A stretch of DNA of 64,000 nt from Phoenicibacter congonensis (GCF_900169485.1 NZ_LT821227.1:1116001-1180000), one strand, 5' to 3'. Counted from the first letter of the stretch, positions 9,216 to 19,381 are shown. Translations and numbers: made by a program. Notes: a model not told the origin generated them from the sequence alone.

Positions 9216-11168
9216 TTAATCTTTATGAATTTCTTTGTGATTATTATACTGATCAAGCACTAACCACACTTCTTTAGCAATGTCAGGAGGCACTGCCTTA
9301 GACTCGATTATTTCTTCCATGCTTGCATCACACAATTTTTTAAAACCGCCAAAAGCCTTGAGCAACGCTTTCTTACGCTTGGGGCCAACGCCTTCAATTT
9401 CATCTAGTATTGATTTTGTTTGACCCTTGCGGCTGAGCTCACGATGGAAAGTTATAGCAAATCTGTGCGCCTCATCACGAATATTTTTAACAAGATACAA
9501 TGAAGCAGATCCACTTGGTAAAACAACAGGACTTCCGTCGTTCCAATTAACAAACAATTCTTCATCACGCTTTGCCAAACCAACAAGGGCAATATCATGA
9601 ATTCCCATAGAATCAAACATATCGGTAGCGGCAGTTAGCTGAGGTTTACCACCATCAAGGATAATCAAATCTGGTTTAGAGCCAAATTGTTCATCTTCCA
9701 TTCGCTCTTTGGAATATCTTCGTTTCATCACTTCCTGCATCGACAAAAAATCATTCGCTTCATCAAGCTCGGCACGAATTTTAAAACGACGATATTGCGA
9801 TTTGTCAGCTTTACCATTTGTAAAAACAACCATTGATGCGACTGTGTAGGAACCGTGATTAGTTGAAATGTCAAAACACTCGATTCGCATTGGCGCAGCA
9901 TCAAGAGCAAGAGCACTCTCAAGCTGCAAAAGAGCTTCATTAGTGCGCGAATCATCATAGCCATTTGCTACTTTATGACGTAGCAACGTGTGCTTAGCAT
10001 TTATTTCTGCCATGTTTAAAAGATCAAGTTTCTCCCCTCTTTTTGGGGTAAAGAAACGAACTTTCGCACCGTGTTTATTAGCAAGTTTTTCTGTTAACCA
10101 GCCAAGCATGTCCTCATCGGTTGGAAAAACTTCCCTAACGATGATTTCGCGTCCTACAGCATTCGACATTGAATAATACTTCAGCAAAAAATTATGCTGT
10201 AAATCTTCCATTGGTACATCTTGGCCTTTGTTTAGAACAAATTCATTGCTGTTTATAATTTTTCCCTCGCGCACAATTAGCACATGAACACCTGCGATTG
10301 TTTCCTCGCGATAAAAACCAATAACGTCAAATGATGAATTGGAAGTTAGATCTATGTGCTGTTTTTCACCAAGCGCATAAATTGTGTCGATTCTTTGCTT
10401 TAGTCTCAAGGCTTTTTCGAAATTAAGCTCAGCTGCGCAGGTTTTCATTTCACTAGTGAGCTCGTCAACAATTGCGCTTCTGTTGCCATTCAAAAAATCT
10501 TCTGCAAGAGCAACATTTTTGAGATATTCAGTCCTTGATATTTTTGAGCAACAAATTCCAGGGGCAAGCCCAACTGTTGAGTCAAAACATGGTCTCGAAT
10601 CGCAAAAATCACAAACTTCATATGTTATTTCGGGGTTTTTCTTTTTCTCTGTTTGAACTTTTTTGTTTATTCGTTTCCAGTAAGCACAATTTGAACTACA
10701 CAGAGGGACAACTTTTCGCAGAACTTCAATAACGTCTCTCGCCGCTCGCGAATTTGTGTAAGGCCCAAAATATTTGACACCCTTTCGTTTTTTCTCCCGA
10801 GTATATTTAATTGACGGAAACAAACAATCGGTTGTTAATGCAATATAGGGATATGACTTGTCGTCTTTTAAATCGGCATTAAAAAAAGGCTTATGTTGCT
10901 CAATTAAATTTCTCTCTAGGATCAACGACTCATTTTCGTTTTCAACGACAATATATTCGAAAGAGTCAATCTGATCAACAAGCATTGGAATTTTTGCTCG
11001 ATCATCAGCGAAATTTACATATTGACGCATTCTTGCGCGCAAAGCTTTAGCTTTGCCAACATAAATTACATTTCCTTCAGCGTCCTTCCAGAGATAAACA
11101 CCAGGAAGCATTGGAACTTCATTTAACTGCTTTTTGATACTTTCTATTTTTTCTGTAAAAGAGCTCAT
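9216..11168 (-). CDS. uvrC: Excinuclease ABC subunit C
   Basis: Makes both incisions in nucleotide excision repair after UvrA/UvrB load at damage. 650 aa, full length. N-terminal GIY-YIG nuclease (LPGVYLWKDAEGNVIYVGKA), the UVR UvrB-binding helix near residue 235 (ELNFEKALRLKQRI), the RNase H-like nuclease domain (ECFDISTNHGS and LIILDGGKPQL), and a C-terminal helix-hairpin-helix (IEGVGPKRKKALLKAFGG). It starts 3 bp after addA; uvrA is 26 kb away in this window. Confidence 0.97.
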   Translation of the reverse strand: MSSFTEKIESIKKQLNEVPMLPGVYLWKDAEGNVIYVGKAKALRARMRQYVNFADDRAKIPMLVDQIDSFEYIVVENENESLILERNLIEQHKPFFNADLKDDKSYPYIALTTDCLFPSIKYTREKKRKGVKYFGPYTNSRAARDVIEVLRKVVPLCSSNCAYWKRINKKVQTEKKKNPEITYEVCDFCDSRPCFDSTVGLAPGICCSKISRTEYLKNVALAEDFLNGNRSAIVDELTSEMKTCAAELNFEKALRLKQRIDTIYALGEKQHIDLTSNSSFDVIGFYREETIAGVHVLIVREGKIINSNEFVLNKGQDVPMEDLQHNFLLKYYSMSNAVGREIIVREVFPTDEDMLGWLTEKLANKHGAKVRFFTPKRGEKLDLLNMAEINAKHTLLRHKVANGYDDSRTNEALLQLESALALDAAPMRIECFDISTNHGSYTVASMVVFTNGKADKSQYRRFKIRAELDEANDFLSMQEVMKRRYSKERMEDEQFGSKPDLIILDGGKPQLTAATDMFDSMGIHDIALVGLAKRDEELFVNWNDGSPVVLPSGSASLYLVKNIRDEAHRFAITFHRELSRKGQTKSILDEIEGVGPKRKKALLKAFGGFKKLCDASMEEIIESKAVPPDIAKEVWLVLDQYNNHKEIHKD

Positions 11169-11171
11169 TGC

Positions 11172-14100
11172 CTAACGATGCATTTTTTTAAGTTCAGAAG
11201 CAAGCTCTTCATGTAGATTTAAAAGATCATTATCACAATAAGAAAAACTCTGAACTAAACAATCTTCGGGGTCATCACTCGACTCGATTTCAACATGCAA
11301 AAAATCAACAGTGACTCGTTTTATCCCGCTAGCTAACAATGCCCAAGAATATACCTTAGCCTGGCTGCTGTGATCTATGGGCTTTGTTCCAGTTTTGTAG
11401 TCAATCACTCGAGCTTTGTCGCCAGAAATTTCAATCAGGTCCATTGCACCACGAAGCCACATCTTTTTGCCATCATGCTCAAAAGGAACACAAAAATCCA
11501 TTTCAGGAATTACATTTTCAGAAGAAACAATGGAATTGAAGAGCGCATTATTAAATGCTCTGTTCATCGCCATAGTCATTCTTCGGCTGGAATTGATTGG
11601 GACTTCGCGCTCATCGCACATCACACAAACTTGCATAGCATCATGAAACGCTGTCCCAAAAGCGGTTGCTTTATCACTGTCATGCCTTTCTTTTTCAAAT
11701 GAGTCAATTTCTTCCTCAACGATTGGGATTGAGAAACCATCAGTGTCTAGGAGCTCATGGGAAAAAGATTGCAGTTGTTCAATGTTGGAATAGGAGAAAA
11801 AAGTCTCATCGGTTAGATTTCCTGGCATTTCGTAAAGCTTTTCTGGAAATTTACGAACTGGAAGAATTTTTGGTTCAAAAGAGCTGTTGTCACCAGTGTC
11901 AGCATCACCACCATCAGTTTCAATGTCTCCCACACTTGTGGCTGGTGGTTCATTTTCGTTTTCCTTAAAATGAAGAGCTTGGGGCAAATTCATAAAAGAC
12001 AAAATTCCATTTGAGCCATTTGGAAGAGTGAAAACGTCAGTTGAAGAAGCAAGATTATAGTCCCATTGAAAGACTTTAAAGAGGCTTTCCCAAATGCCGC
12101 AACCTGCATAGTCGTCCTTAGGAGCACCTTTAATTCTCACTTGCAAATATACAGACTTAACTGCACGCGTTAGTGCAACATACAACAATCTTTTTGCTTC
12201 ATCATATTCCTCAGAGTTGTTTCTCACAACGAGAGTTCTATAAAGCTCACCTGCCGTCATGCCTTGATGAACTATTGGTTTTTTTGCAAAGATGTTGTCT
12301 TTTGAACAAATTTTATTAAAGTTATTGTCACCCCAGTCATCTTTTTTCAGCATTGAAGCAAAAACCTGCTGTCCCAGGCTTCCAATCGAATCATTTTGGA
12401 CAATCATCTCATTTTTTGGAACAGCATTTCTTGAAAGCCCATTACGCATCTCTGAGACAATCACATGGTCGAACTCAAGTCCTTTAGAAGCATGCACTGT
12501 CATAATTTGGACGTAGTTTGATTCACTAGAACAAAGAACCCCAGGTGCTTCTTTGGAGTATTTTAAAAGAGAAGAATAGGACGTCTGAATGTGGGACAAT
12601 TCCTTGGAATCAACCTCTATCTCTTTAATAATTTCAAACGCTTTTTCAAAATTTCCCGCTTTAACATAACCCTCAGAACCCAAAGCGGAAACCGCATCTA
12701 GGATTCCACATTCACTTAAAAACTCCCTGATTGCAAGACGTGTCGATTGCTTTGATGAGTTATCGATAAACTTGAAAAGCTTTTCATAAATAAAAGAAAC
12801 CGATTGTCTGTCATCTTCGTTGAGTTCTGAAAGCATTTCATCATCAACATAGATAAAGCCTCTAGATAAATCTCGCCCACTTAAATAATCACCAGAATCA
12901 TCAAATTTAGAACATAAAACAAGTAATGAATCATCTGAGATTTTAAAATAGTCACTTTTTAGGATTTCAATGAGAGACTGAGAATCAAAAGGATTTCTTG
13001 CAATATTTAGAAGATTTTCAATTAAAACCGCCTCTTCGGAAGATGAAAACGTAGACCCACCTGAGATAATCGACTCGATTCCAACATCGAGAAGCGCATC
13101 TTGAAATATTTTCGCGATTTCACAAGATGCGCCAAACCTTGAATTCGATTTTAAAGTTGAAAGCAATATAGCCATTGAGCCGGGATTTATTCCCGCATCA
13201 TAGAGCGTCTTAAAATAATTTGCTGCCTCCCTAGCTTCATGCGCAATAACATTTTGCTTGCTAAAGAGTTCTTTAGTTGATTTGTAATTCATTACATCAA
13301 TTTTGACACGAGGCAATTTTTCAAAGACAGGATCTCTATCATCATTGATTTTGCCCTTGGCATTTAGATGCAAAAACTCTTCTCCAAACATGGATTCATC
13401 TGCAAAAATCATGTCAGTCAAAGATAGAATGTCACTGTGAGAGCGATAATTGTTTGGGAGATTAAAGACTCTAACACCGCTTTTGTTATTTAAAAGAGTT
13501 TCTTTATATTTTCGAAACACATTTACATCTGCACCTCTAAATCGATATATGCTTTGTTGGACGTCTCCAACGGTGCAAACATTTCTAAATTTATCTTTAG
13601 CAATTAAATCGATGAGTTTTAGTTGCAAGTTGTCGGTGTCTTGAAACTCGTCAATCATTATCAAATCAAAATTGTTTTTATATTTTTCACAAATGTCAGA
13701 AGAAAACGCGAGAAATTCATAGCAACGACGCAAAAGATCATTATTCGATAATTTATTGTTGCTCTTCAACATTTGCAATTCAGAAAATGTCATTTTTGCA
13801 AGTCGATAATAAACTTGAATTGCATCTAAATTAGCAACACACAAAAGTTCAATAAACAGGTGTGCTACAGATGCATGAAAGTCATTAATTTCTGTTTCGT
13901 AACCCGAATCTTTCAATGCTTTTAAATCCAAGTGTTTTATGCTTTTAAAAATCTCAAGAGCCGTCTCCAAATCATCATCGAAAGTGTCGACGCTGTGAGA
14001 ATCTATCAAGAATTTGTCAATTTTGCCAAGCACTTCATTTAGATTCTCGCCACGTTCGACAATAGTCTTTGAGCCAGAATCAAAACTGATTGAAGAAAGC

Positions 14101-14909
14101 ACATCAGCTACAGCACGTGACAAGCTCACCATAATTTCTGTAATAGACAAAAACGATCCAAGGAAAATTTTGTCGGAATCGACCTTCTGGACAGACGACA
14201 ATACAGAAACCATTTTATGAACGGTTTGCAGCAAGTTATCTTTCATGAAAGCTTCATCTTGAAGCATGTTGTCAGTGAAAAACTTTACAATTTCTTCGCC
14301 CGATTGAACAGAAATTACACTAGTTATAAAGTCTTTAATTTGACTCTTAATGTTTTCTTGCAGAGTTTCTACATCGTCACCACTAAATTGAGCGAGACCT
14401 GTAAGTTCAGAATTATCTCCATCAATTATTGCACCTTCATATTGAGCGCCAGTCAAAAACTCTTCAACTCGATCGGTCCCGGAATACAAATCGTTTAAAG
14501 CATTGTTAAAAGCCCTGGCAAACAGCTCGGCTTCCTCACCTTCATCAATGACTCTAAAATTTGGATCAAGACCAAAATGTAGTGCATTTTCTCGGAGAAT
14601 GCGAGTTGCAAACCCATGAATTGTCGAGATATATGAGTCATCAACAAGAAGAGCTTGTTCATGCAGACCTGCACTCTCAAGCTTTCCTCTCAGCCTGCTT
14701 TTTAATTCTTCGGCTGCTTTATGTGTAAAAGTAATAGCAACGATGTTAGTGACACTTCTTGCAAATGTTTTTCCACTTACATCAGGCGTCAAAGCATACA
14801 AAATGCGCTCAGTTAAAGTGTGAGTTTTACCAGAACCTGCGCCCGCCTGAACAATGACAGGGCAATCAAGTGTTTCTATTACATCTAGCTGAGGATTGCG
14901 CTCGTCCAT
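11172..14909 (-). CDS. addA: AddA-type UvrD-like helicase/nuclease
   Basis: Motor and nuclease subunit of the AddAB break-repair complex that resects double-strand ends for RecA. 1245 aa. Superfamily 1A motifs in order: Walker A AGAGSGKT (22-29), motif Ia AITFTHKAAEEL, motif II DEFQDTD, motif III GDVQQSIYRFRGAD, motif IV NNYRSH, motif V TVHASKGLEFDHV, motif VI ALTRAV. The C-terminus carries the PD-(D/E)xK nuclease core RVIDYKTGTKP preceded by GTAFHDAM. The region between holds an acidic linker. It starts 1 bp after the addB stop. The RecB-like versus AddA name rests on the addB partner. Confidence 0.92.
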   Translation of the reverse strand: MDERNPQLDVIETLDCPVIVQAGAGSGKTHTLTERILYALTPDVSGKTFARSVTNIVAITFTHKAAEELKSRLRGKLESAGLHEQALLVDDSYISTIHGFATRILRENALHFGLDPNFRVIDEGEEAELFARAFNNALNDLYSGTDRVEEFLTGAQYEGAIIDGDNSELTGLAQFSGDDVETLQENIKSQIKDFITSVISVQSGEEIVKFFTDNMLQDEAFMKDNLLQTVHKMVSVLSSVQKVDSDKIFLGSFLSITEIMVSLSRAVADVLSSISFDSGSKTIVERGENLNEVLGKIDKFLIDSHSVDTFDDDLETALEIFKSIKHLDLKALKDSGYETEINDFHASVAHLFIELLCVANLDAIQVYYRLAKMTFSELQMLKSNNKLSNNDLLRRCYEFLAFSSDICEKYKNNFDLIMIDEFQDTDNLQLKLIDLIAKDKFRNVCTVGDVQQSIYRFRGADVNVFRKYKETLLNNKSGVRVFNLPNNYRSHSDILSLTDMIFADESMFGEEFLHLNAKGKINDDRDPVFEKLPRVKIDVMNYKSTKELFSKQNVIAHEAREAANYFKTLYDAGINPGSMAILLSTLKSNSRFGASCEIAKIFQDALLDVGIESIISGGSTFSSSEEAVLIENLLNIARNPFDSQSLIEILKSDYFKISDDSLLVLCSKFDDSGDYLSGRDLSRGFIYVDDEMLSELNEDDRQSVSFIYEKLFKFIDNSSKQSTRLAIREFLSECGILDAVSALGSEGYVKAGNFEKAFEIIKEIEVDSKELSHIQTSYSSLLKYSKEAPGVLCSSESNYVQIMTVHASKGLEFDHVIVSEMRNGLSRNAVPKNEMIVQNDSIGSLGQQVFASMLKKDDWGDNNFNKICSKDNIFAKKPIVHQGMTAGELYRTLVVRNNSEEYDEAKRLLYVALTRAVKSVYLQVRIKGAPKDDYAGCGIWESLFKVFQWDYNLASSTDVFTLPNGSNGILSFMNLPQALHFKENENEPPATSVGDIETDGGDADTGDNSSFEPKILPVRKFPEKLYEMPGNLTDETFFSYSNIEQLQSFSHELLDTDGFSIPIVEEEIDSFEKERHDSDKATAFGTAFHDAMQVCVMCDEREVPINSSRRMTMAMNRAFNNALFNSIVSSENVIPEMDFCVPFEHDGKKMWLRGAMDLIEISGDKARVIDYKTGTKPIDHSSQAKVYSWALLASGIKRVTVDFLHVEIESSDDPEDCLVQSFSYCDNDLLNLHEELASELKKMHR

Positions 14910-14910
14910 G

Positions 14911-17664
14911 TTAATTCTTCCCTCTCGCAGGGCAATTGCTCACGTTGCAATATTGGCACACTGTTTTATCCATTGGACAAGGCACTATAAAGCCTTCCTT
15001 TAAGTTTTCAAGTTTAGATTTAATTTTCATTTCAATAAAATCAAGATATTGATCCATGTCAATCGAAACGCTACACTTCCGAGCGTCTTTCCCAAAACCG
15101 CTAAAGTCTGAAATGATGTCGCTTTGAACTGAACCTGAAAGCCAAGGTTCATCACCGCGAGTTTGCTTGTAGGCTAAATAAATGGCCCCGTCACAATGGC
15201 GGCCAGTCATTTTTCTAACACAAGAGGCATAAATCAATGTCTGAACCTTCTTTGGCAGATCTACAATTGCACTTCCATCTTCAGGATTAATTTCAACAAC
15301 AGCGCCGCCACAATAATCTTTGATAGATCCTTTGTAGTCAATCACAAGAAAAGAGTTTGTTTCTGCACAAACATCAATGCGATCAATTCTGGGCCTAAAA
15401 TCAGAAGCTTCATTAGGGTCGACGCGCCCACCAATCACAACCCCTGCATATTCAACATTTTGGCTCTCATCAATTGGAAATTCTGACTCAGCAACTAGAT
15501 ATCGATTTGGAAGTTGCGTTTGACGTTTCAAACAATCGATAACTTGACCTTGTAATTGCATCAAATCAAATTGATCACTAAATGATTCAAGAGCCGCCAT
15601 GGCTGACATATTTGAGTCCGATGACAGGTTTTTGTTCACCGCTAAATCAAATGCATATTCAAAAAGATCTTTGTGCGGAAACTCTAAATCCCAAGCTTCT
15701 AGGCGATAGATGCCCGACTTAGCCAATTCTTTATAGAAACAGTTAAAGAAGTCATGAATTATGTTGCCTTTAATAATTTGGTTAAATTCAAAATCAAGCG
15801 ATTTTGGGTTTATCCTTCTTTCATAAAACCATTTGTACGGGCACTGAATGTATGCCTCAATTTGAGATGGAGACAAGATAAATCGTCCATCCTCAGTTTT
15901 TCTTAAGTGCTTGCCTAAATCCACACTATTGAGTTTGAATGTGAGCGGAAATACTTTGCGCGACACATCGCTGTCGTTCGTTTTAGAATAGCCAACGACC
16001 CCCAAGAAATCATCTTCTCCAAAACGCCTATAAGCAATGTTGTGGTCTTTGCAGAACTTTTCAGTCTCTTTGTCATCAAATTCGCATTTTGTAATTTGAT
16101 AAATGAGTTCTTGAAAAGTGAAAGAGACCGACAAAGTTTCAGCTTTTCTCAAATCTCTGTCGGGGACACATAAAAACACATCATTTTTGCTTGCAAGCAA
16201 AGCAGTAAAAAAGTTTAGCCTGGATGTTTTAGAAGCACTAAACATTTCATTTAGTTTTACCTTTTCTAAAAGGGTGTGGAGTGCATCAAAACTATCAGCA
16301 GAATCGAATGACCTTGCTGATACATCACAAAAAAAGACATTGTCTACACTTGAATAGGGGATGTTTTTAACACTTGCAGCACTCTCAATAAACAAATTGG
16401 ATTGTAAATTTTGAACACCGGCGACTAAATTCACCTCAATTTGCATGTGTTTGAAAATTTCAAAATCAAAGCGCACATTAAACCCAATGGTTGACAAAAT
16501 TGTTGCAAGATGCAACAGCACATCGACAGCAGCAGCGCACTCTTGCTTCTCTTGCTGCGATAGTTTAATTTCTTTGACGATGAGCAGCTTCAAACATTCA
16601 ATTTGCTCAATTCGCTCAGTAGGCACAGAAGAGCTAGCTATCCGACATAAGACATCAAAAACAATAGAGGAATCTTTTAGCGAATCAATTACCTTTTGTC
16701 TTGAAACAACTGGATTCCCACGAAGAGCCACGTCTAAATCGCAGCGTTTTTTAATACTCAAATTTAAAAGTGGGTTGTAAATCAAGCGAAATAAACTGTC
16801 TTGAACTACATCCCCCTCTCCAAAAAGCAAATTAAAACAAGCTTGAAGCGCTTGTCCAACATATGTATCACTGAGTAAAACGCTTTTTTTATAGCTAACG
16901 CGAAGCTTCAGATCGTTGTTCTTAACAATTGAAGAAACTTGATTGTAAGTCTCGTCAATATCACTTGTTACAATTAAAGTTGTAGAGCCGTCCTCGACGC
17001 AATTTAGCAATTCAGACATTGCTGGAATGTTTGCTTTTAGTTCAGATAATGAATTGATTGTGTACCTTAGATTTGCTTTTGAACCCTCATCAAATATGTC
17101 AACCTCTGAAAACTTTTCAGTGTGCGAAATTTCAGAAATGCATTTTTTAACAGAAGGCAAACAGTCGCAATCATCTTCCCAAGTAACATCAAACATCCCA
17201 TGGAATTTATCAGAGACCTCTTGAGTTAATGATCCAACCTCGGCAAAGTTAAATGCGCTCAAAGTAGAGAAATACCTGTCTGCAATGAGCACAGCTTCTC
17301 TTTCAAACTCAGACAAATTGCTGCTGGAGTTTTTTATTTCAAGGAGTGCACACGCAAATTCTTCGGTACCAGCCGCTCTTTTAACAAAATTAGCAATTAG
17401 CTCAATGCAATTTGGATTTTGAAAATATGCAAAATGTTCAAACTTGTCGGCTGAGTGAACCACAGAAAGCAAAAAAGCATACCTAGTCACACTATCAACC
17501 AAAACTACTTCTTTGTTAATTTTCGTTGCAAGACTTGAAACAAAAGACAAGGGCGTTGTGCATGTGTGACCGAAACAATTACCACTATCAGCAAGCTTTT
17601 TTGTAAAAGATTCGGCACGGTCGATGCTTCTGAAAAGATGAATTTTATTAACTGGATTTGTCAT
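14911..17664 (-). CDS. addB: AddB/RexB-type subunit with PD-(D/E)xK nuclease and Fe-S cluster
   Basis: 917 aa. The N-terminal two-thirds correspond to the inactivated helicase half; no Walker A is visible, as in streptococcal RexB and unlike Bacillus AddB. The C-terminal nuclease shows the entry motif SPSQIEAYIQCPYKWFYE, KGNIIHDFF and the catalytic VIDYKG. The four Fe-S ligands of the family are present: Cys608 and the C-terminal trio Cys903, Cys906, Cys911. The partner addA follows at 1 bp. The ATG has no Shine-Dalgarno and lies 6 nt from a perfect TATAAT, so the message may be leaderless. Confidence 0.88.
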   Translation of the reverse strand: MTNPVNKIHLFRSIDRAESFTKKLADSGNCFGHTCTTPLSFVSSLATKINKEVVLVDSVTRYAFLLSVVHSADKFEHFAYFQNPNCIELIANFVKRAAGTEEFACALLEIKNSSSNLSEFEREAVLIADRYFSTLSAFNFAEVGSLTQEVSDKFHGMFDVTWEDDCDCLPSVKKCISEISHTEKFSEVDIFDEGSKANLRYTINSLSELKANIPAMSELLNCVEDGSTTLIVTSDIDETYNQVSSIVKNNDLKLRVSYKKSVLLSDTYVGQALQACFNLLFGEGDVVQDSLFRLIYNPLLNLSIKKRCDLDVALRGNPVVSRQKVIDSLKDSSIVFDVLCRIASSSVPTERIEQIECLKLLIVKEIKLSQQEKQECAAAVDVLLHLATILSTIGFNVRFDFEIFKHMQIEVNLVAGVQNLQSNLFIESAASVKNIPYSSVDNVFFCDVSARSFDSADSFDALHTLLEKVKLNEMFSASKTSRLNFFTALLASKNDVFLCVPDRDLRKAETLSVSFTFQELIYQITKCEFDDKETEKFCKDHNIAYRRFGEDDFLGVVGYSKTNDSDVSRKVFPLTFKLNSVDLGKHLRKTEDGRFILSPSQIEAYIQCPYKWFYERRINPKSLDFEFNQIIKGNIIHDFFNCFYKELAKSGIYRLEAWDLEFPHKDLFEYAFDLAVNKNLSSDSNMSAMAALESFSDQFDLMQLQGQVIDCLKRQTQLPNRYLVAESEFPIDESQNVEYAGVVIGGRVDPNEASDFRPRIDRIDVCAETNSFLVIDYKGSIKDYCGGAVVEINPEDGSAIVDLPKKVQTLIYASCVRKMTGRHCDGAIYLAYKQTRGDEPWLSGSVQSDIISDFSGFGKDARKCSVSIDMDQYLDFIEMKIKSKLENLKEGFIVPCPMDKTVCQYCNVSNCPARGKN

Positions 17665-17670
17665 GACTAC

Positions 17671-17676
17671 ATTATA
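17671..17676 (-). promoter_or_regulatory. -10 box of addB operon, leaderless geometry
   Basis: Minus-strand TATAAT, then six bases, then the addB ATG. With the usual discriminator length the transcript would begin at the A of ATG. No -35 consensus is clear. Confidence 0.6.
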
Positions 17677-17687
17677 CTGATAACGCT

Positions 17688-17716
17688 TTGTACGAATATG
17701 ATTAGAAAGTTATACA
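17688..17716 (+). promoter_or_regulatory. Candidate bioY promoter, nearly leaderless
   Basis: TTGTAC (17688-17693), 17-bp spacer, TATACA (17711-17716), then only four bases to the bioY ATG. No Shine-Dalgarno at proper distance. It is divergent from the addB promoter in a 56-bp gap; no BirA or BioR-like operator is apparent. Confidence 0.45.
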
Positions 17717-17720
17717 CAAA

Positions 17721-18263
17721 ATGAACGAAAGCTTAAAAGATTTTATTTTCGCCGCTCTATTCACAGCCTTTATTGCTGTTAGCGCAATGATTACAGTCCC
17801 ACTAGGTCCAATCCCATTTACACTGCAAACATTTGCAATCACTCTTGTAATGTTTATCGCAAAACCTAAGGTGGCTCTTCTTTCAATGGTAATTTATATT
17901 CTGCTTGGGGCTATTGGAGCACCTATTTTTTCATCAATGAAAGGTGGAATTGGTGTGTTAATGGGGCCAACAGGCGGATTTTTAATAGGATACCTCTTAG
18001 GCATTTTTCCAGTTGGGCTTGCAATGCAAAAATTTAATGAGAAATCATCAAGCACAGGCACAAAAATCGCTGTAACCATTGTGTCAGGCATCGTCTTAAC
18101 ATTGATTGCATATGTCATTGGAACAGTTCAATTTATGGTTGTTATGAATCAAACGCTAGCAGTTGCACTCGCTTCTTGCGTGATTCCATTCATGCTAATC
18201 GACCTCGCAAAAATTATCGTTGCATGGATACTTTCAGCTTTAGTTAAAAAACATCTAAATTAA
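17721..18263 (+). CDS. bioY: Biotin transporter substrate-binding protein BioY
   Basis: S component of an ECF-type biotin transporter in the cytoplasmic membrane. 180 aa with about six hydrophobic segments and the BioY hallmarks PLGPIPFTLQTFA and GAPIFSSMKGGIG followed by GPTGGFLIGYL. BioY can work alone or with the shared EcfA/A'/T module, which is not in this window. It suggests biotin uptake rather than synthesis. It stands alone between the divergent addB promoter and a strong hairpin. Confidence 0.94.
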   Translation: MNESLKDFIFAALFTAFIAVSAMITVPLGPIPFTLQTFAITLVMFIAKPKVALLSMVIYILLGAIGAPIFSSMKGGIGVLMGPTGGFLIGYLLGIFPVGLAMQKFNEKSSSTGTKIAVTIVSGIVLTLIAYVIGTVQFMVVMNQTLAVALASCVIPFMLIDLAKIIVAWILSALVKKHLN

Positions 18264-18340
18264 TTTTCTATACTAGAAATGCCAAGATTTAAAATTTGAC
18301 GTTTCTGTTCGATTTACAAGAATACTGTCTTTAATAGGAA

Positions 18341-18373
18341 AAATATGACCAGCTCACATAGCTGGTCATATTT
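18341..18373. terminator. Bidirectional terminator-like hairpin
   Basis: A perfect 14-bp inverted repeat (AAATATGACCAGCT, loop CACAT, and its complement), A-rich before and T-rich after. It lies between convergent bioY and the Sel1-repeat gene and could end both transcripts. Confidence 0.75.
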
Positions 18374-18454
18374 AATTTATTCAGTAATAAAGATTGATGA
18401 GTTTCTTGCGTTTTCTAAAAGAGGAAACATGCATGCTGGGTTTTACTAATGATG

Positions 18455-19381
18455 TTAGTCGCAGTATCTCCGTTTTCTGAATCCATGTCTAAAACCAAAA
18501 GGAACAATGCCTAACTCTTGTTTCATGCGCTCAAGCCCTTTTTCGGCATCAACTAGGTAGGGCTCAAGTAAATCGTCACCAAGATCAAGAGCAAGCGTCA
18601 AAGCATCAACTGCCTTTTGATAATAATCATGCGCAAACTCAAAACTCAAATCACATCCACACCCATATTCAAAACAGTTACCTGAGTAGAGCGTTGCTAA
18701 TCCGACAGTCCTCGCACTAGCATTCCTAACATGATTTAAAACTTCTGCATACAAATTAAATGCAGAAGTTGTGTCAAGTTCGCATCCTACTCCTAACTGC
18801 ATGCATTGCCCGAGCAAAACACATGACTCTATATCGCCCAAATTCTTTGCGCGAACAAGACAGTAATATGCGCGATCTTCACGAGAGTCAACTTTTAGAA
18901 GACGAGGATAGCTTGATAAAACTTCATATTCATCATCAAAAAGCCAATAGTTCCCAAACGCCCAATCTTTCAAATACATCTCGCCCAAAAGCCGCCAAGA
19001 TTCTCCACTTCCCTCCCACTCTGAAAAGAATGCGGAATGCATAAGCAATAGTTCAGCACTTTTCAAGCAATCAATTCGAAGGTCACGATCGGCTGGTTCG
19101 CAATAGGAAAGCCCTTCCTCAATGTATCGCTTTGCATATTTAAGAGCCAAGTTTGGACCTGCCCAACTCTCTCCTGGCATTAAATAACCACGCGGGTAAA
19201 CATCAAGATAATCACGACCAATGTAGCGGTCGGTAGCCATGTCAAAAACAGCCTGTGTTATTGCAACTTCAGGAAGACCCGTGGTCAAAGCAAGCTCTTT
19301 AGTCGGCAAAAAAGCACATGCTCGAGTGATGCGCTCTCGCTCTTGCGGGCGAAGTTTATTTTGAAAAACCCACCTAGTCAT
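18455..19381 (-). CDS. Sel1-like/TPR repeat protein of unknown function
   Basis: 308 aa, no signal peptide or membrane segment seen. The first 60 residues are rich in basic and helical sequence without a family I recognise. The second half has degenerate Sel1-type repeats: an ESCVLLGQCMQLGVGCELD unit, then a NCFEYGCGCDLSFEFAHDYY unit with the G-x-G-C spacing typical of Sel1, and a helical C-terminus. Such repeats mediate protein-protein contacts. The start overlaps the HIRAN gene by 8 bp, so it is the last gene of a three-gene unit. Function is not known; an adaptor role is only inferred from the fold. Confidence 0.75.
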   Translation of the reverse strand: MTRWVFQNKLRPQERERITRACAFLPTKELALTTGLPEVAITQAVFDMATDRYIGRDYLDVYPRGYLMPGESWAGPNLALKYAKRYIEEGLSYCEPADRDLRIDCLKSAELLLMHSAFFSEWEGSGESWRLLGEMYLKDWAFGNYWLFDDEYEVLSSYPRLLKVDSREDRAYYCLVRAKNLGDIESCVLLGQCMQLGVGCELDTTSAFNLYAEVLNHVRNASARTVGLATLYSGNCFEYGCGCDLSFEFAHDYYQKAVDALTLALDLGDDLLEPYLVDAEKGLERMKQELGIVPFGFRHGFRKRRYCD

